Shown here piece after piece: positions 23,113 through 33,049 of a DNA stretch of 64,000 nucleotides (position 1 is its first letter; each line of letters begins with the position of its first letter). Below the pieces are notes generated by a model. That model had not been told where the DNA came from. It worked only from the letters and a program-made list of their open reading frames with translations, and made no database searches. The position numbers and the translations under genes are program-made. Source of the DNA: Jaltomata sinuosa (Eukaryota > Streptophyta > Magnoliopsida > Solanales > Solanaceae); the NCBI GenBank assembly GCA_003996215.1, contig QJPP01005254.1, positions 38,907 through 102,906 of the forward strand, in the 5' to 3' direction.

Positions 23113-24902
23113 TGTGAAGATAGATATTCTCTAGATAAGAAATCTGGAAGAGAGTTATCACTCCTTTTTTTTATAATGGATTTCAAAATCAAAAGGGGCC
23201 AATTGCGCTTGCCACCTTGCGAATATGAGTTTGGATGCGTCATGTTTGAAATCTTTATCAAACATGAATTTGACTGATTGCGCATCAGTTTTACCACAAA
23301 TTTTTTGTTGTGTAAATCGTCCTGAAATTTTAAAACACATTTAACGATAGTTAGCATTTCATGAGCTACCGTCGCGTATTTCTTCTGAGCTTCATTCCAT
23401 TTTCCAGAATAAAACCTGATTAAATATTCCCTTTTGTCATGGGGATTAATCTGCTTTAGAATTCCGCCATAACCTATGTTGGACACATCTGTCTCAATAA
23501 TTTTTTGCCATGCCGGATTGGCAAGCGTCAAGCACGGAAGTGATCGTACTCGTAACTTGATGTTCTTAACCAAGTTGGTATGACTATCAGTCCATGGGGA
23601 TTTATAATCCTTCTTTAACTTGTCATATAAAGAGGCTAAATCTCGAGAGAGATTCTTATAGAAAGGGGAAATATAATTTAAACTACCCAGAAATCGCTGC
23701 AGTTGAGTTCTGTCCGTAATAACGTCTGGAAACTTCAAGGCAAAATCAATAGCTCTTTGAATGGGAGTGACCTTCCCTTGGCAAATTTGATGTCCTAAAA
23801 ATCGAACATCTGTTTTAAACAAACTCATCTTTGTTTTAGAAATAACTAAACCATTTTGAATTACAACCTTTTTGAAAATATCAAGATGCTTAATATGAAT
23901 TTCAAAAGTTTTGGAAAATACCAAAATATCATCTATGTAGATAATGATGAAATCCATATAAGGATTGAAAATGTCATTCATAATTTTCTGAAATTCATAG
24001 GGGGCATTTTTCAAACCAAATGGCATGACACACCATTCGTATTGTCCAAACGGGACATTAAAAACAGTTCTATAAGTATGTTCTTTGAAAATTTGAATCT
24101 GCAAATATCCTGATTTTAAATCAAATTTTGAAAATATTTTGGCATCGTATAATCTTGAAAGCAGGTCTCTTTTATTTGGAATAGGATATCTTATCCATTT
24201 TAAAACCTTGTTTAACGGTTTATAATTAATCACCAACCTGGGAACTCCACGTTCCTTCTCAGCCGCGTTATTAACATAGAAAGCTGTACATGACCAAGGA
24301 GACTTGGAAGGTTTTATCAAACCCTTTTGCAAGAGATTATCAATCTCAGTTTTGCAATATTCTACTAACTCAGCATTCATTTGGCAGGGCCAAGATTTAG
24401 TAGGGATATCATCTTCTGAAAAGCCTTCTTCGTATAGAAGAGTGACAATGTGCTTCTTTCGATTCCAAAAAGCACTAGGGTGGTCTGCACAAATATCAAC
24501 GGCAATCTGCTCGAAAATTAGTTTGATTTTTTCCTGTATTTTAGCAGATTTCAAAGAGTTGAATATATTCATGCTAAATAACTCTAATTGTAAGGAATCT
24601 AAATGATTCTGCTTCATTTTAATTAGAGCATTAATATCTCTAGTCACTGGATCTGTAATAAAAGAATAAGTTATCTCACTATCTTTATAAGTGGCGGAAA
24701 ATCCTTTTGAGTTAATACAGGTAAAAGTATAAATGGCGTTAATGAACGGAGTTCCAAGTATGATTGGAGGATTTAATTGGTTTTTAACCAAAAAGAAGAA
24801 GTGAGGAATGCAAATTTTATTTTGACAATTTTTTGCATTTGATAATTTATACTTTATATCTAAAGCATGACCTGATGCTGATTTGACTAAATGAGTAGTT
24901 TT
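23109..24902 (-). pseudogene. Pararetroviral reverse transcriptase / RNase H
   Basis: Replicates the viral genome by reverse transcription in the cytoplasm. From the ATG at 24791 (560 codons) the RT domain covers about residues 140-340: FDLKSGYLQIQI near 223-234, VMPFGLKNAP near 255-264 and the catalytic YIDD at 285-288. RNase H begins around 425 with ETDVS (catalytic Asp about 434) and HEML near 477. Between about 23290 and 23165 the expected RNase H C-terminal sequence lies in the neighbouring frame, after which the first frame resumes, so two opposite indels displace about 40 residues. The frame is continuous upstream with the protease, separated by TAA at 24903-24905. The natural stop overlaps the next ORF. 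Confidence 0.88.
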
Positions 24903-25428
24903 TTAAAAATATTTTGTAGGCACTAATCCTTCTTGAATACAGCTAACATCTGCACCGCTATCAATCATAATCGAAAAATTGTTATCAATCAGGATAGTAC
25001 ATTTAACATACCATTTGTGCGCAGTTATAATCTGCATCATTCCTAAAAATGAATCTTGTTTAGGATCAGGGCTAGAAATTTCCTTATCACTATCTTGATC
25101 AGGACTAGTCGCTTTACTTTCTTCAAAAATAGAAATGCCTCTATTTTTTGAAAATTTACTTTCCAAATCAACCTCAATTTGAGTAAGTCTATGGTCTGAA
25201 ATCATTTGATTTTGTTTTAGAGATTTAATCTCCCTTTTTAAATTCTCAACTTTAATTTTTAAATCATCGAAGGAAGAATCCTTTTCTGAATAAGAGCTTC
25301 TTTTCAAAAGGCGATCATCAACTTCCTTTAAAGAGTAAGGAGCTGAATATTCGAAATCATTTAAATCATTTTTCTTATTTTTAAATGGTTTAGAAAAACT
25401 TGAACTAGCTTCAATAGGAGTAGCTAAA
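24903..25428 (-). pseudogene. Pararetroviral aspartic protease, N-terminal part of pol
   Basis: Cleaves the viral polyproteins. The open part from 25307 has 134 codons: a heptad-like stretch near residues 10-45 (LKIKVENLKREIKSLKQNQ), then a retroviral-type protease start with MIDSGADVSC near residue 118, the D-S-G catalytic triad. TAA at 24903-24905 cuts the frame; the same frame continues into RT. The frame is open upstream of 25307 to about 25430 but lacks an ATG, so start could be by frameshift from the coat-protein ORF or at the internal Met. Confidence 0.75.
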
Positions 25429-27000
25429 TTAATAATTTTTTTCTCGAAGCTTGCTATCAGTAATCTCCTTTAAAAGTTCAATCACATTATCAGAAGTGAT
25501 GGTATTCATATTTAGATCCTGGAATTGCGATTGAAGTCTATAGATTTCATCGTCCTCGCAATTGCAGTATTGACCCTGACAAGTATCACAAGGGTTAGTA
25601 CGATTATCATTATTATCAGAAAAATCATCAAGTAATTCAGTGTTAGAACCTGGATCTGAATCGTAATCGTTGTCCGAACCAAAAGTGTATAACAATCCGT
25701 AAACCTTCTCATAGGTTTCTTCATCAAGTTCTAAAGTTTTTAACTTGTTTAATTTACAGTTGGGAGCAATATGCCCGAGTCTTCCGCACTTGTAACACTT
25801 TATTTTAGAAAGATCCCTCCCATATCTGTCTTTAATAAATTTATTAGATTTACGAGAGCCTCTTCGCGTTTCGTGCTCTTCCTTGGATCTTCGCCTAGAT
25901 CGCCTCTTTTTGTGAGAACCTTATGTTCTAGACGACTTGTAATATCTGTCTTTATTACCTTCTGGCGTTGGTAGACCAAATTGTGCACAAAAATCCCCTA
26001 GCTGAGATTTTTCCTTGTGCTTATCAATCTTAAGCTGTCTAGCCATCTTTAGTTCATTGCACAAGTCCAATCCTTCATGTGTGCAAGTTCCTATAATCTT
26101 TCCATAGGTCAGACTTGTGTAAGGGATTTCACCATGACTTCCTCTTAGAGCTTTTCTAACTCTTTCGGCGAATAATGGGGTAAGGCCATCTATAAATTTG
26201 GCTTTCCAGTATTCGACCTTATTTTTGGGTAATTCCATTACCCTACTAAGGTAAGTATCTTTGTACCATCTAAAATACCCCAGGGTCTGAGATCGAAGAC
26301 CGTTAAGGAGGGTACGCACCATCTCATGTTGGTTGGTGAATCTATCATTAAAGTTTTCTAGAATGGTTAGAACCAAAGTATAGACGGCATCTTCTCTGTT
26401 TTGAACTAGGGCCATACCCAGATTATCAACACCCGCATCGATGGCTATTACGTTTATGATGGTTACCTTTTCGTCCATGATAAGGTAGGAATCCCACCAT
26501 CCGCGGAGCTGTCCAGTAAATCCTGCTATAATCATTTTGCAGATATTCGTATCTGTGTTTTTAACACTTTTGCAAATGGTTGCATACATAAGCATCCTGT
26601 GAACAAGGATGGTTAACTGCCGATCTGTTAACCCATCTAGATTCCATTCATAAATTTCAGAACCACTATAAGACGTATTAGTCTGATTCCAATCACGTTC
26701 TTCTATCAGAACATCTTGTGGTGTAGGACGAGGATAATAATAGGTGTTCATGCTAGGTTTGGTAGCGTAACCACTATTTTTCTTAGGGTAACCCTTGAGT
26801 TTATTAAACTCTGAAGAAACCTGATGCCTAAAATCACCAGTAGCTTCTACTTTATTAGCAAAATCTTGCGATAAGTCAATAGGCTTAAGATTTAAGCCTG
26901 AAAACTTTTTATCAAGGAGATCTTCCAAGTTTTTTAAATGACCTGGTTTAAAATCATCAATTTCAATTGGCCGCTGGATATGAGTAGACACGATAGCGGA
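25429..27000 (-). pseudogene. Pararetroviral coat protein with CCHC zinc knuckle, 5' part displaced
   Basis: Capsid protein that packages the genome. The open part below 26991 (356 codons, starts at a GTG only because the upstream part was separated) shows the caulimovirid capsid core at about residues 115-330, including RMLMYATICKSV, AGFTGQLRGWWDSYL and RYFRWYK-like GYFRWYKDTY. TAA at 25921-25923 interrupts; the same frame continues through an Arg/Lys/Ser-rich segment to the knuckle CYKCGRLGHIAPNC (about 25755-25800) and an acidic tail with a second Cys-rich patch (CDTCQGQYCNC) ending at 25429. The LTR element inserted at 27000/31183 splits this frame from the movement-protein part. Confidence 0.8.
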
Positions 27001-28310
27001 TGATAACGCCCAAACTACACCTCAAATTAACGAGGCGTAAGCGGTCGTAGTCAAGTAAAGAACCCAACAAGGTTGGGGTCGAATCCCACAGAGAATATGG
27101 TGAAGATTAAGCCTTTAGTGAAGTATGTGACTGGTCGTCAATAGTTTCCGGTAAATTGGGGGGGTTTGTGTGAACAAATCGTAAACAAAATAAACAATTA
27201 ACGTATGGGAATGATCAGTAGGAGAGAATGAACTAGGGACGTGTTCACCATGGCATTGTAACAATGTCGATTCTAGGCGTAACCGGGTTCTTTCTATATG
27301 CGTGTCACGATGTGATTGCGTCATTTGTATCGTCTAAACGTCTCTCGACCAAATAAACAAATTTCCTTTTCTATTCTCTCGACCTCGAAAAGATGTGCTT
27401 TTTAGCTTTCAATCCTAAACATCAAGTGGATTAATCCAGTTACGGCATTAATCATTAAGACGAGAGTTGGTAGTCTCGAATCCTTGTCGTTAATCAAGTT
27501 TCCCGGTTTTAATCTCTTTACTCAAGCAAATTAAACCTAGGCATGTTCTAATGTTTGCAACCACTAGAAAACGTGACATAAAGTATGATTAACAACGTGA
27601 CTACATGTAAATTGAACCCGTCGCTACCCGGAATCTAATTTGTTACTTTAGCCATGGCTCCCACAACCCTAGTTGCGGGAGTTTTAGTTACTCATGCTCG
27701 AAGAAGAAAAGAAGAAATTCATAATAAAGGAAAGAAGATTCTTACAATATGATGAAAATACCCTTCAATAATCCAAGAGCAAGAAAAACCAAGAACTCCA
27801 GAACGAATCAAGAACACGAATTTCAAGAATACGAAAACGTGTTGTTGCTCTCAAAAATGACTAAAAACTATTCTAAAACTATTGGGTGAACAATAATAAC
27901 ATAAACCTAACATAGGGTATTTATAGGAGTAGTAGAAACCAAATCCAAAACGGGCTAGGAATCCCCAAAACGCGGGTCGCCGACCAGTGCTACTGCCTTA
28001 GCGTGACGGCCAGGCTTGACGGACCGTCAAGGCAGTGACGGACCGTCGCCTGGGCCGTCACTGCTAGGCAGCAACACTGCCTTAAGTTGACGGTCCCAGT
28101 GACGGACCGTCAGCCTTGTGACGGGCCGTCACTCAGGCCGTCACTCTTAGGCAGAATGTTGTTTTTCGCGTATTTTCTTCCGTTTCCGTGTTTGCTTCCA
28201 TTTCCTACAAATACAACATAAAAACATCAAAAACAACAATGGTTGCTTGAAAACGTACGATTGTTCTTAGTAAAAAGGAGTCGAAAGTGACGTAATTTGG
28301 CGTCACATCA
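27001..28310 (-). repeat. 3' LTR of the nested non-autonomous element
   Basis: Plus strand TGATAACGCCC to GGCGTCACATCA. Contains a cluster of TGACGG/CCGTCA palindromes at 28002-28145. Adjacent on the right is the polypurine tract (minus GTTGAGGGTGT). Confidence 0.95.
28002..28145. repeat. Cluster of GACGG-CCGTC palindromes in the LTR
   Basis: Within about 145 bp, TGACGGNCCGTCA-type palindromes and half-sites occur about eight times, interspersed with ACTGCCTTA and TGCTAGGCAG. The same cluster is at 30874-31017 in the other LTR, with two transitions. It can form alternative hairpins; promoter/enhancer role is unknown. Confidence 0.85.
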
Positions 28311-29849
28311 ACACCCTCAACTTAAAACGTTCGCTTGTCCTCAAGCAACATGACATAAAACAATCAAACGACTCAACTAAGAACAAGAACTCATGTCTAT
28401 AGCAACTCATGGTCATTCAAACTTATTCAATTAAATCAAGCTCCCTCGTAGCACACGAATGTATGAAACACTAACTTGCAAGGATCCAAACATGTCATTC
28501 CGATATGATAGAACATTATGCATACACACGCGCAGCTATCCTAACAATCAATAGACAATACAGACATCTTGGTGCCCTCACCACAAAGAAATCCCACACA
28601 CAAGATTTGGGACTAGGTAAGCGCTCACACTCACAAATGATTTCAAACAATGCATATGCGATACCATAGGCTTGCCCTTACTATTCTATTTCAGTTCTTC
28701 AGAAAGCTACTCAGGATCACTACAGGACTTGTTTAGGCTTGTAATGAGGCTTCGGGTGCAGGTATGATACATTTAGGGGTTAGTGACTAAGCCCTCCTTG
28801 GAACCATTTACATCTTATCACCACATAACTTCACTTTATCCATCCTTTATTCACCTTTTTATTTCCTTGATTCTAGATACCGGTGCGGCCTCTTTATTGA
28901 CAATTCTTTTTGTTTCCTTTTTTTTTTTCTTTTCTTTTCTTAGGCGCACACCCGGATTTTCATTCTATTCAAAAACCAATCTTCTCCATCATCTTTTTCT
29001 TATCATTCACCTCTGTAGTAGCCACCCCCAACTTAGGCTGATTGCCTGCGTTAAGGTGCACAATGTCCATGCAGGACCAGGGCCAAACAGGGTTTACCTC
29101 TATAGTAGCCACCCTCAACTTAGGCTGATTGCCTGAGTTGAGGTGCACGATGTCCAAGGAAGGACCAGGGCCAAAATAGGGATTCAAAGTTAAACAGGAA
29201 TGGTGACAGGTTATTGAAAGAACAAGGTCAATTATGGCTCAAACAGGGATCAAGGGATTATTTATATTTGGACGGTCTTTTAGGTTAAGTGGACTGCACA
29301 CAAAAAGAGCCTGTGATCCTTTCCTAAGCAACCAAACTTCGAACTTAACAAAATAGACCGGGCAAGTTCTAGATGCATGCACAGAGTAAGAATTTATGAC
29401 AATAAACTCACACGCTCTTGGCACCAAGAAACTATATCGCTACCAACTATCAAACCACCGCTTGGCTTAAGCATACTCATTCTACTCATAATCACACAAT
29501 GACATCCAAGGATCCAGACAGTCAATCGTTTCAACATAAGTGCAAAACCAGAAAATTTTTAAAGGGGCGCTACTTTGATAAGAAATCGCATGCCTTGCTA
29601 TAGACACTAAAAAAATTTAAAATAAACAACCTAAACATGCCGGTTCTACTAGATAGCACACCGGAGGGAAAAGAAACACGGCAACAAAAACCCTCGGTGG
29701 TGACTCAACAATTTATGGGTTGCCTCCCATACAGCGCCTGATTTAACGTCGCGGCATGACGCGGGTGTCTTGATTACTCAGACTTCATCAAGACACCCCA
29801 GAATGACTAAGAGTCAAATAAACACACTAGACTTAATCAAAAACCGTAT
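28311..29849 (-). other. Non-coding internal region of the nested element
   Basis: No protein domain in any frame; open frames up to 117 codons (28783-29136, plus) are not protein-like. It contains a two-copy ~90-bp tandem duplication (about 29011-29181, with CAACTTAGGCTGATTGCCTG and TGCAC-ATGTCC in each copy). Confidence 0.75.
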
Positions 29850-29867
29850 TCCCCGGCAACGGCGCCA
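29850..29867 (-). promoter_or_regulatory. Primer binding site, tRNA-Asp
   Basis: Plus strand TCCCCGGCAACGGCGCCA is identical over 18 nt to the 3' end of plant tRNA-Asp(GTC). It lies 5 bp from the LTR at 29873. Confidence 0.93.
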
Positions 29868-29872
29868 CTTTT

Positions 29873-31182
29873 TGATAACGCCCAAACTACACCTCAAATT
29901 AACGAGGCGTAAGCGGTCGTAGTCAAGTAAAGAACCCAACAAGGTTGGGGTCGAATCCCACAGAGAATATGGTGAAGATTAAGCCTTTAGTGAAGTATGT
30001 GACTGGTCGTCAATAGTTTCCGGTAAATTGGGGGGGTTTGTGTGAACAAATCATAAACAAAATAAACAATTAACGTATGGGAATGATCAGTAGGAGAGAA
30101 TGAACTAGGGACGTGTTCACCATGGCGTTGTAACAATGTCGATTCTAGGCGTAACCGGGTTCTTTCTATATGCGTGTCACGATGTGATTGCGTCATTTGT
30201 ATCGTCTAAACGTCTCTCGACCAAATAAACAAATTTCCTTTTCTATTCTCTCGACCTCGAAAAGATGTGCTTTTTAGCTTTCAATCCTAAACATCAAGTG
30301 GATTAATCCAGTTACGGCATTAATCATTAAGACGAGAGTTGGTAGTCTCGAATCCTTGTCGTTAATCAAGTTTCCCGGTTTTAATCTCTTTACTCAAGCA
30401 AATTAAACCTAGGCATGTTCTAATGTTTGCAACCACTAGAAAACGTGACATAAAGTATGATTAAAAACGTGACTACATGTAAATTGAACCCGTCGCTACC
30501 CGGAATCTATATTGCTACTTTAGCCATGGCTCCCACAACCCTAGTTGCGGGAGTTTTAGTTACTCATGCTCGAAGAAGAAAAGAAGAAATTCATAATAAA
30601 GGAAAGAAGATTCTTACAATATGATGAAAATACCCTTCAATAATCCAAGAGCAAGAAAAACCAAGAACTCCAGAACGAATCAAGAACACGAATTTCAAGA
30701 ATACGAAAACGTGTTGTTGCTCTCAAAAATGACTAAAAACTATTCTAAAACTATTGGGTGAACAATAATAACATAAACCTAACATAGGGTATTTATAGGA
30801 GTAGTAGAAACCAAATCCAAAACGGGCTAGGAATCCCCAAAACGCGGGTCGCCGACCAGTGCTACTGCCTTAGCGTGACGGCCAGGCTTGACGGACCGTC
30901 AAGGCAGTGACGGACCGTCGCCTGGGCCGTCACTGCTAGGCAGCAACACTGCCTTAAGTTGATGGTCCCAGTGATGGACCGTCAGCCTTGTGACGGGCCG
31001 TCACTCAGGCCGTCACTCTTAGGCAAAATGTTGTTTTTCGCGTATTTTCTTCCGTTTCCGTGTTTGCTTCCATTTCCTACAAATACAACATAAAAACATC
31101 AAAAACAACAATGGTTGCTTGAAAACGTACGATTGTTCTTAGTAAAAAGGAGTCGAAAGTGACGTAATTTGGCGTCACATCA
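29873..31182 (-). repeat. 5' LTR of the nested non-autonomous element
   Basis: Same length as its partner (1310 bp). Differences seen include changes near 30052, 30127, 30466, 30509-30515, 30962, 30974 and 31025. Flanked by GCGGA on the outside. Confidence 0.95.
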
Positions 31183-31187
31183 GCGGA

Positions 31188-32200
31188 CTTTGAGGAAGAA
31201 GCGATATCCTTAGAAACAAAATAGTTTGCTTTAGCCACATCGACTTTTATATCCTTTATTAAATTTGTTAAATCATCGAGTTTTTTTTATCAAGAGAGCT
31301 AATATGTTCGCCCAAAACTTTAACATAAAGAATCAAATAATTGTTTTGAGTGATAAGTTTATTAATTTCAGCAATACTGATGGAAGCAACATCTTCATTA
31401 ATAAATTTTTGAAAAGCTGAGAAAGTAATACCAGTATTATTTGGTAAAACGAAGGATGACTGAGGAGGGTAGATGGATTTTGTAAGATTACCACTCCCAT
31501 CCTTGTAAGTTCTTTCAATAACCTTAATATAAAGGGGTAAATAAGTGGTTATGAACCAAGGAACAAAATATATAATCTGATTATGTAAAGCACAAGTTTT
31601 ATAAAACTCTTGAGAGATTTTACCAAGATCTTCTTTGCTATAAGAACCGAAGAACCAAGTTTTAAACTGATTCCATTTTTTCTCAAAAAATTCTTTTTGA
31701 ATATGCTTTCTCGCCAGGGAACTTGGGCTAAAATCGATTTGGTGTGGAATCATTTAAGAATCATTGGGGTCAAACTCCATCTCGGAGGCTGAAGGAATGT
31801 CCTTGTCAGAAGCATCATCGTTAACCTGAACAATATTAGTTCGCGGGTCGACTTTTACCTTTTCAACCAAAGAGTTGCTATCAATAATATGTAAAGAAGC
31901 AGCACGATCTCGAGCTGGACCATATACAGGTTCTATTGGGGAGATATGATTTATGGCTGGTAAAAGTCTATGACGAGATAGTGATCGTCTATTAAGACTG
32001 TGATCCATAGAGGACATTAATCTGTGGCTAGCGAAAGATTGCCTATGAGGCGCATAGTTATTGTCATAAAACTGAATACAAATTCTCCCATCGGGATTTT
32101 GAGAAATGTGAGAAAGATCAGAGTTAGTAACAACATTAGTTAACTGATTTGGGGATATAACCGAATCTAGAGTCCATGAAATTGGGAAATCAATCTCTTC
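31188..32200 (-). pseudogene. Pararetroviral polyprotein, segment between movement and coat proteins
   Basis: This continues the movement-protein frame beyond TGA at 32201-32203. A second in-frame stop (TAA, 31754-31756) and a frameshift in an 8-base A/T run (31281-31288) break it. The readable pieces are 87 codons (31754-32017, Ser/Asp-rich, with RDRAASLHIID) and 161 codons (31268-31753, aromatic-rich, with WNQFKTWFFGSY and YFVPWFITTYLPLY). No known catalytic motif. In related viruses this linker joins movement and capsid domains. It ends at the insertion of the LTR element. Confidence 0.65.
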
Positions 32201-32869
32201 TCATTTAATAGGTCTTCTAGTGGTAACCTTGGATCTTGCAAAATTGGTTTCCACCAAAATTGTTTGATTTGATATATCATATAATCTACATCTAGGATTC
32301 AGAGTAGATAATAGTTTAAAATAAATTCTATAAGATAAACAAATGAGTTCTGAACCTGGTGCATAGTTATAACCATGCGTTTTAACATTTAATGTTAAAG
32401 CATCAAGAATATTAGTATCAGTAAGTGATAACTGCAGATTAGGTTGAGTATTAAAATAAACTGGCCCGTAGGCCACTGTAGATTCAATTGAACCCATAAG
32501 AGACTGTCGAAAGTTCAAATTTCTAGCGTCACGAAGAGCCGCCAGAAAAGTCTCAGGTAACCCTTTGAGGGTTAAAGGTTTAAATGCTATTTGAACCATC
32601 CCAATAGGCAGATAATTATACTGACCTTGATAGATATTAATATCACGCTCGTTTAGCAAATGAATAGTCTGTTCAGACGAATTTAAAGCAAGAGATTGCT
32701 TAGTAGTTTTAATCAATTGTTTAGAAGATAGCTTATCAAACCATCCATAGTCATAAATAGTTTTTATCGGGACTTTAGGGATTGTCCACTTGTTTAACAA
32801 GTCAAGGTTTTGAGGTATATCTACCTCTTCAAGTTTAGTACTTTTAGTACTTGTTTCTCCCAGATCCAT
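32201..32869 (-). CDS. Pararetroviral movement protein (30K superfamily), 222 codons
   Basis: Moves the virus between cells through plasmodesmata. It begins MDLGETSTKS with ATG at 32869, 66 nt after the primer site. The 30K-type core spans about residues 90-200, with LPETFLAALRDARNLNF, GPVYFNTQPNLQLSLTDTN, LNVKTHGYNYAPGSELICLS and RIYFKLLSTLNPRC, matching caulimovirid movement proteins. It is open for its whole domain; TGA at 32201 then interrupts a longer polyprotein frame, so the protein domain looks intact although the polyprotein is not. Confidence 0.82.
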   Translation of the reverse strand: MDLGETSTKSTKLEEVDIPQNLDLLNKWTIPKVPIKTIYDYGWFDKLSSKQLIKTTKQSLALNSSEQTIHLLNERDINIYQGQYNYLPIGMVQIAFKPLTLKGLPETFLAALRDARNLNFRQSLMGSIESTVAYGPVYFNTQPNLQLSLTDTNILDALTLNVKTHGYNYAPGSELICLSYRIYFKLLSTLNPRCRLYDISNQTILVETNFARSKVTTRRPIK

Positions 32870-32934
32870 GAATGAAAGATCATATCTATGTCAAATAGTT
32901 CACCTGTATCTCATATATACCATGAAAAGTTCTA

Positions 32935-32947
32935 GGCTCTGATACCA
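32935..32947 (-). promoter_or_regulatory. Pararetroviral primer binding site, tRNA-iMet
   Basis: Plus strand GGCTCTGATACCA, i.e. TGGTATCAGAGCC on the minus strand, the standard caulimovirid site complementary to initiator tRNA-Met and by convention genome position 1. It is 66 nt upstream of the movement-protein ATG and marks the right border of the integrated copy. Confidence 0.9.
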
Positions 32948-32967
32948 AAACTTACGATTATTATTTG

Positions 32968-32992
32968 CGCATCGCGCGGGTACGTATACTAG
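32968..32992 (+). other. Helitron-like 3' terminus (hairpin plus CTAG)
   Basis: GCGCATCGCGC stem-loop followed by GGGTACGTATACTAG and T. See the candidate Helitron entry for the pairing problem. Confidence 0.5.
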
Positions 32993-33049
32993 TATATGTT
33001 AAATTTAAAATAGTAAGTATTACAAGTTTGTCTTGGACCTTGATATTTG

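Larger units (their letters stand above)
27001..31182 (-). mobile_element. Young non-autonomous LTR retrotransposon with tRNA-Asp primer site, nested in the pararetrovirus
   Basis: LTRs at 27001-28310 and 29873-31182 are each exactly 1310 bp and differ at about nine sites (about 99.3% identity). Target duplication GCGGA at 26996-27000 and 31183-31187. The primer site next to the right LTR shows minus orientation. The 1.56-kb internal region has no gag or pol in any frame. tRNA-Asp priming is typical of the Athila branch of Ty3/gypsy, so it is probably mobilised in trans by such an element. Confidence 0.93.
20640..32947 (-). mobile_element. Endogenous pararetrovirus (Caulimoviridae, solendovirus-like), near full length, broken
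   Basis: On the minus strand, in order: tRNA-Met primer site, movement protein, unknown middle part, coat protein with zinc knuckle, aspartic protease, RT/RNase H, a small ORF, transactivator-type ORF, TATA box and leader. Removing the LTR element at 27001-31182 leaves about 8.1 kb, close to a complete caulimovirid genome. It is linearised close to the primer site. Integrase is absent, as expected for this family. At least eight in-frame stops and two or more frameshifts make the copy non-coding as a whole. The 20640 border is approximate. Domain order and motifs resemble tobacco vein clearing virus and related nightshade EPRVs. Confidence 0.88.
14426..32992 (+). mobile_element. Candidate Helitron (ends only)
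   Basis: At 14426 the sequence reads TCTATATATACTTAAAAGCA after an A, in the style of plant Helitron 5' ends. At 32968-32992 it reads GCGC-ATC-GCGC then GGGTACGTATACTAG followed by T: a short hairpin a dozen bases before CTAG, in the style of Helitron 3' ends. Both are on the plus strand with the A/T flanks Helitrons use. Pairing these ends is inference; it would give a ~6.3 kb Helitron before the pararetrovirus arrived. No Rep/helicase gene is present. The termini could belong to two different elements. Confidence 0.35.

Noticed and set aside
24304..24606. Plus-strand frames opposite the pararetroviral RT (also 23856-24113)
   Set aside because: Antisense shadows of the RT coding sequence.
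27115..27324. 69-codon frame present also at 29987-30196
   Set aside because: Duplicate LTR sequence of the nested non-autonomous element; no protein features.
28783..29136. 117-codon frame in the nested element
   Set aside because: Composition is random and it spans a non-coding tandem duplication; no gag or pol similarity.
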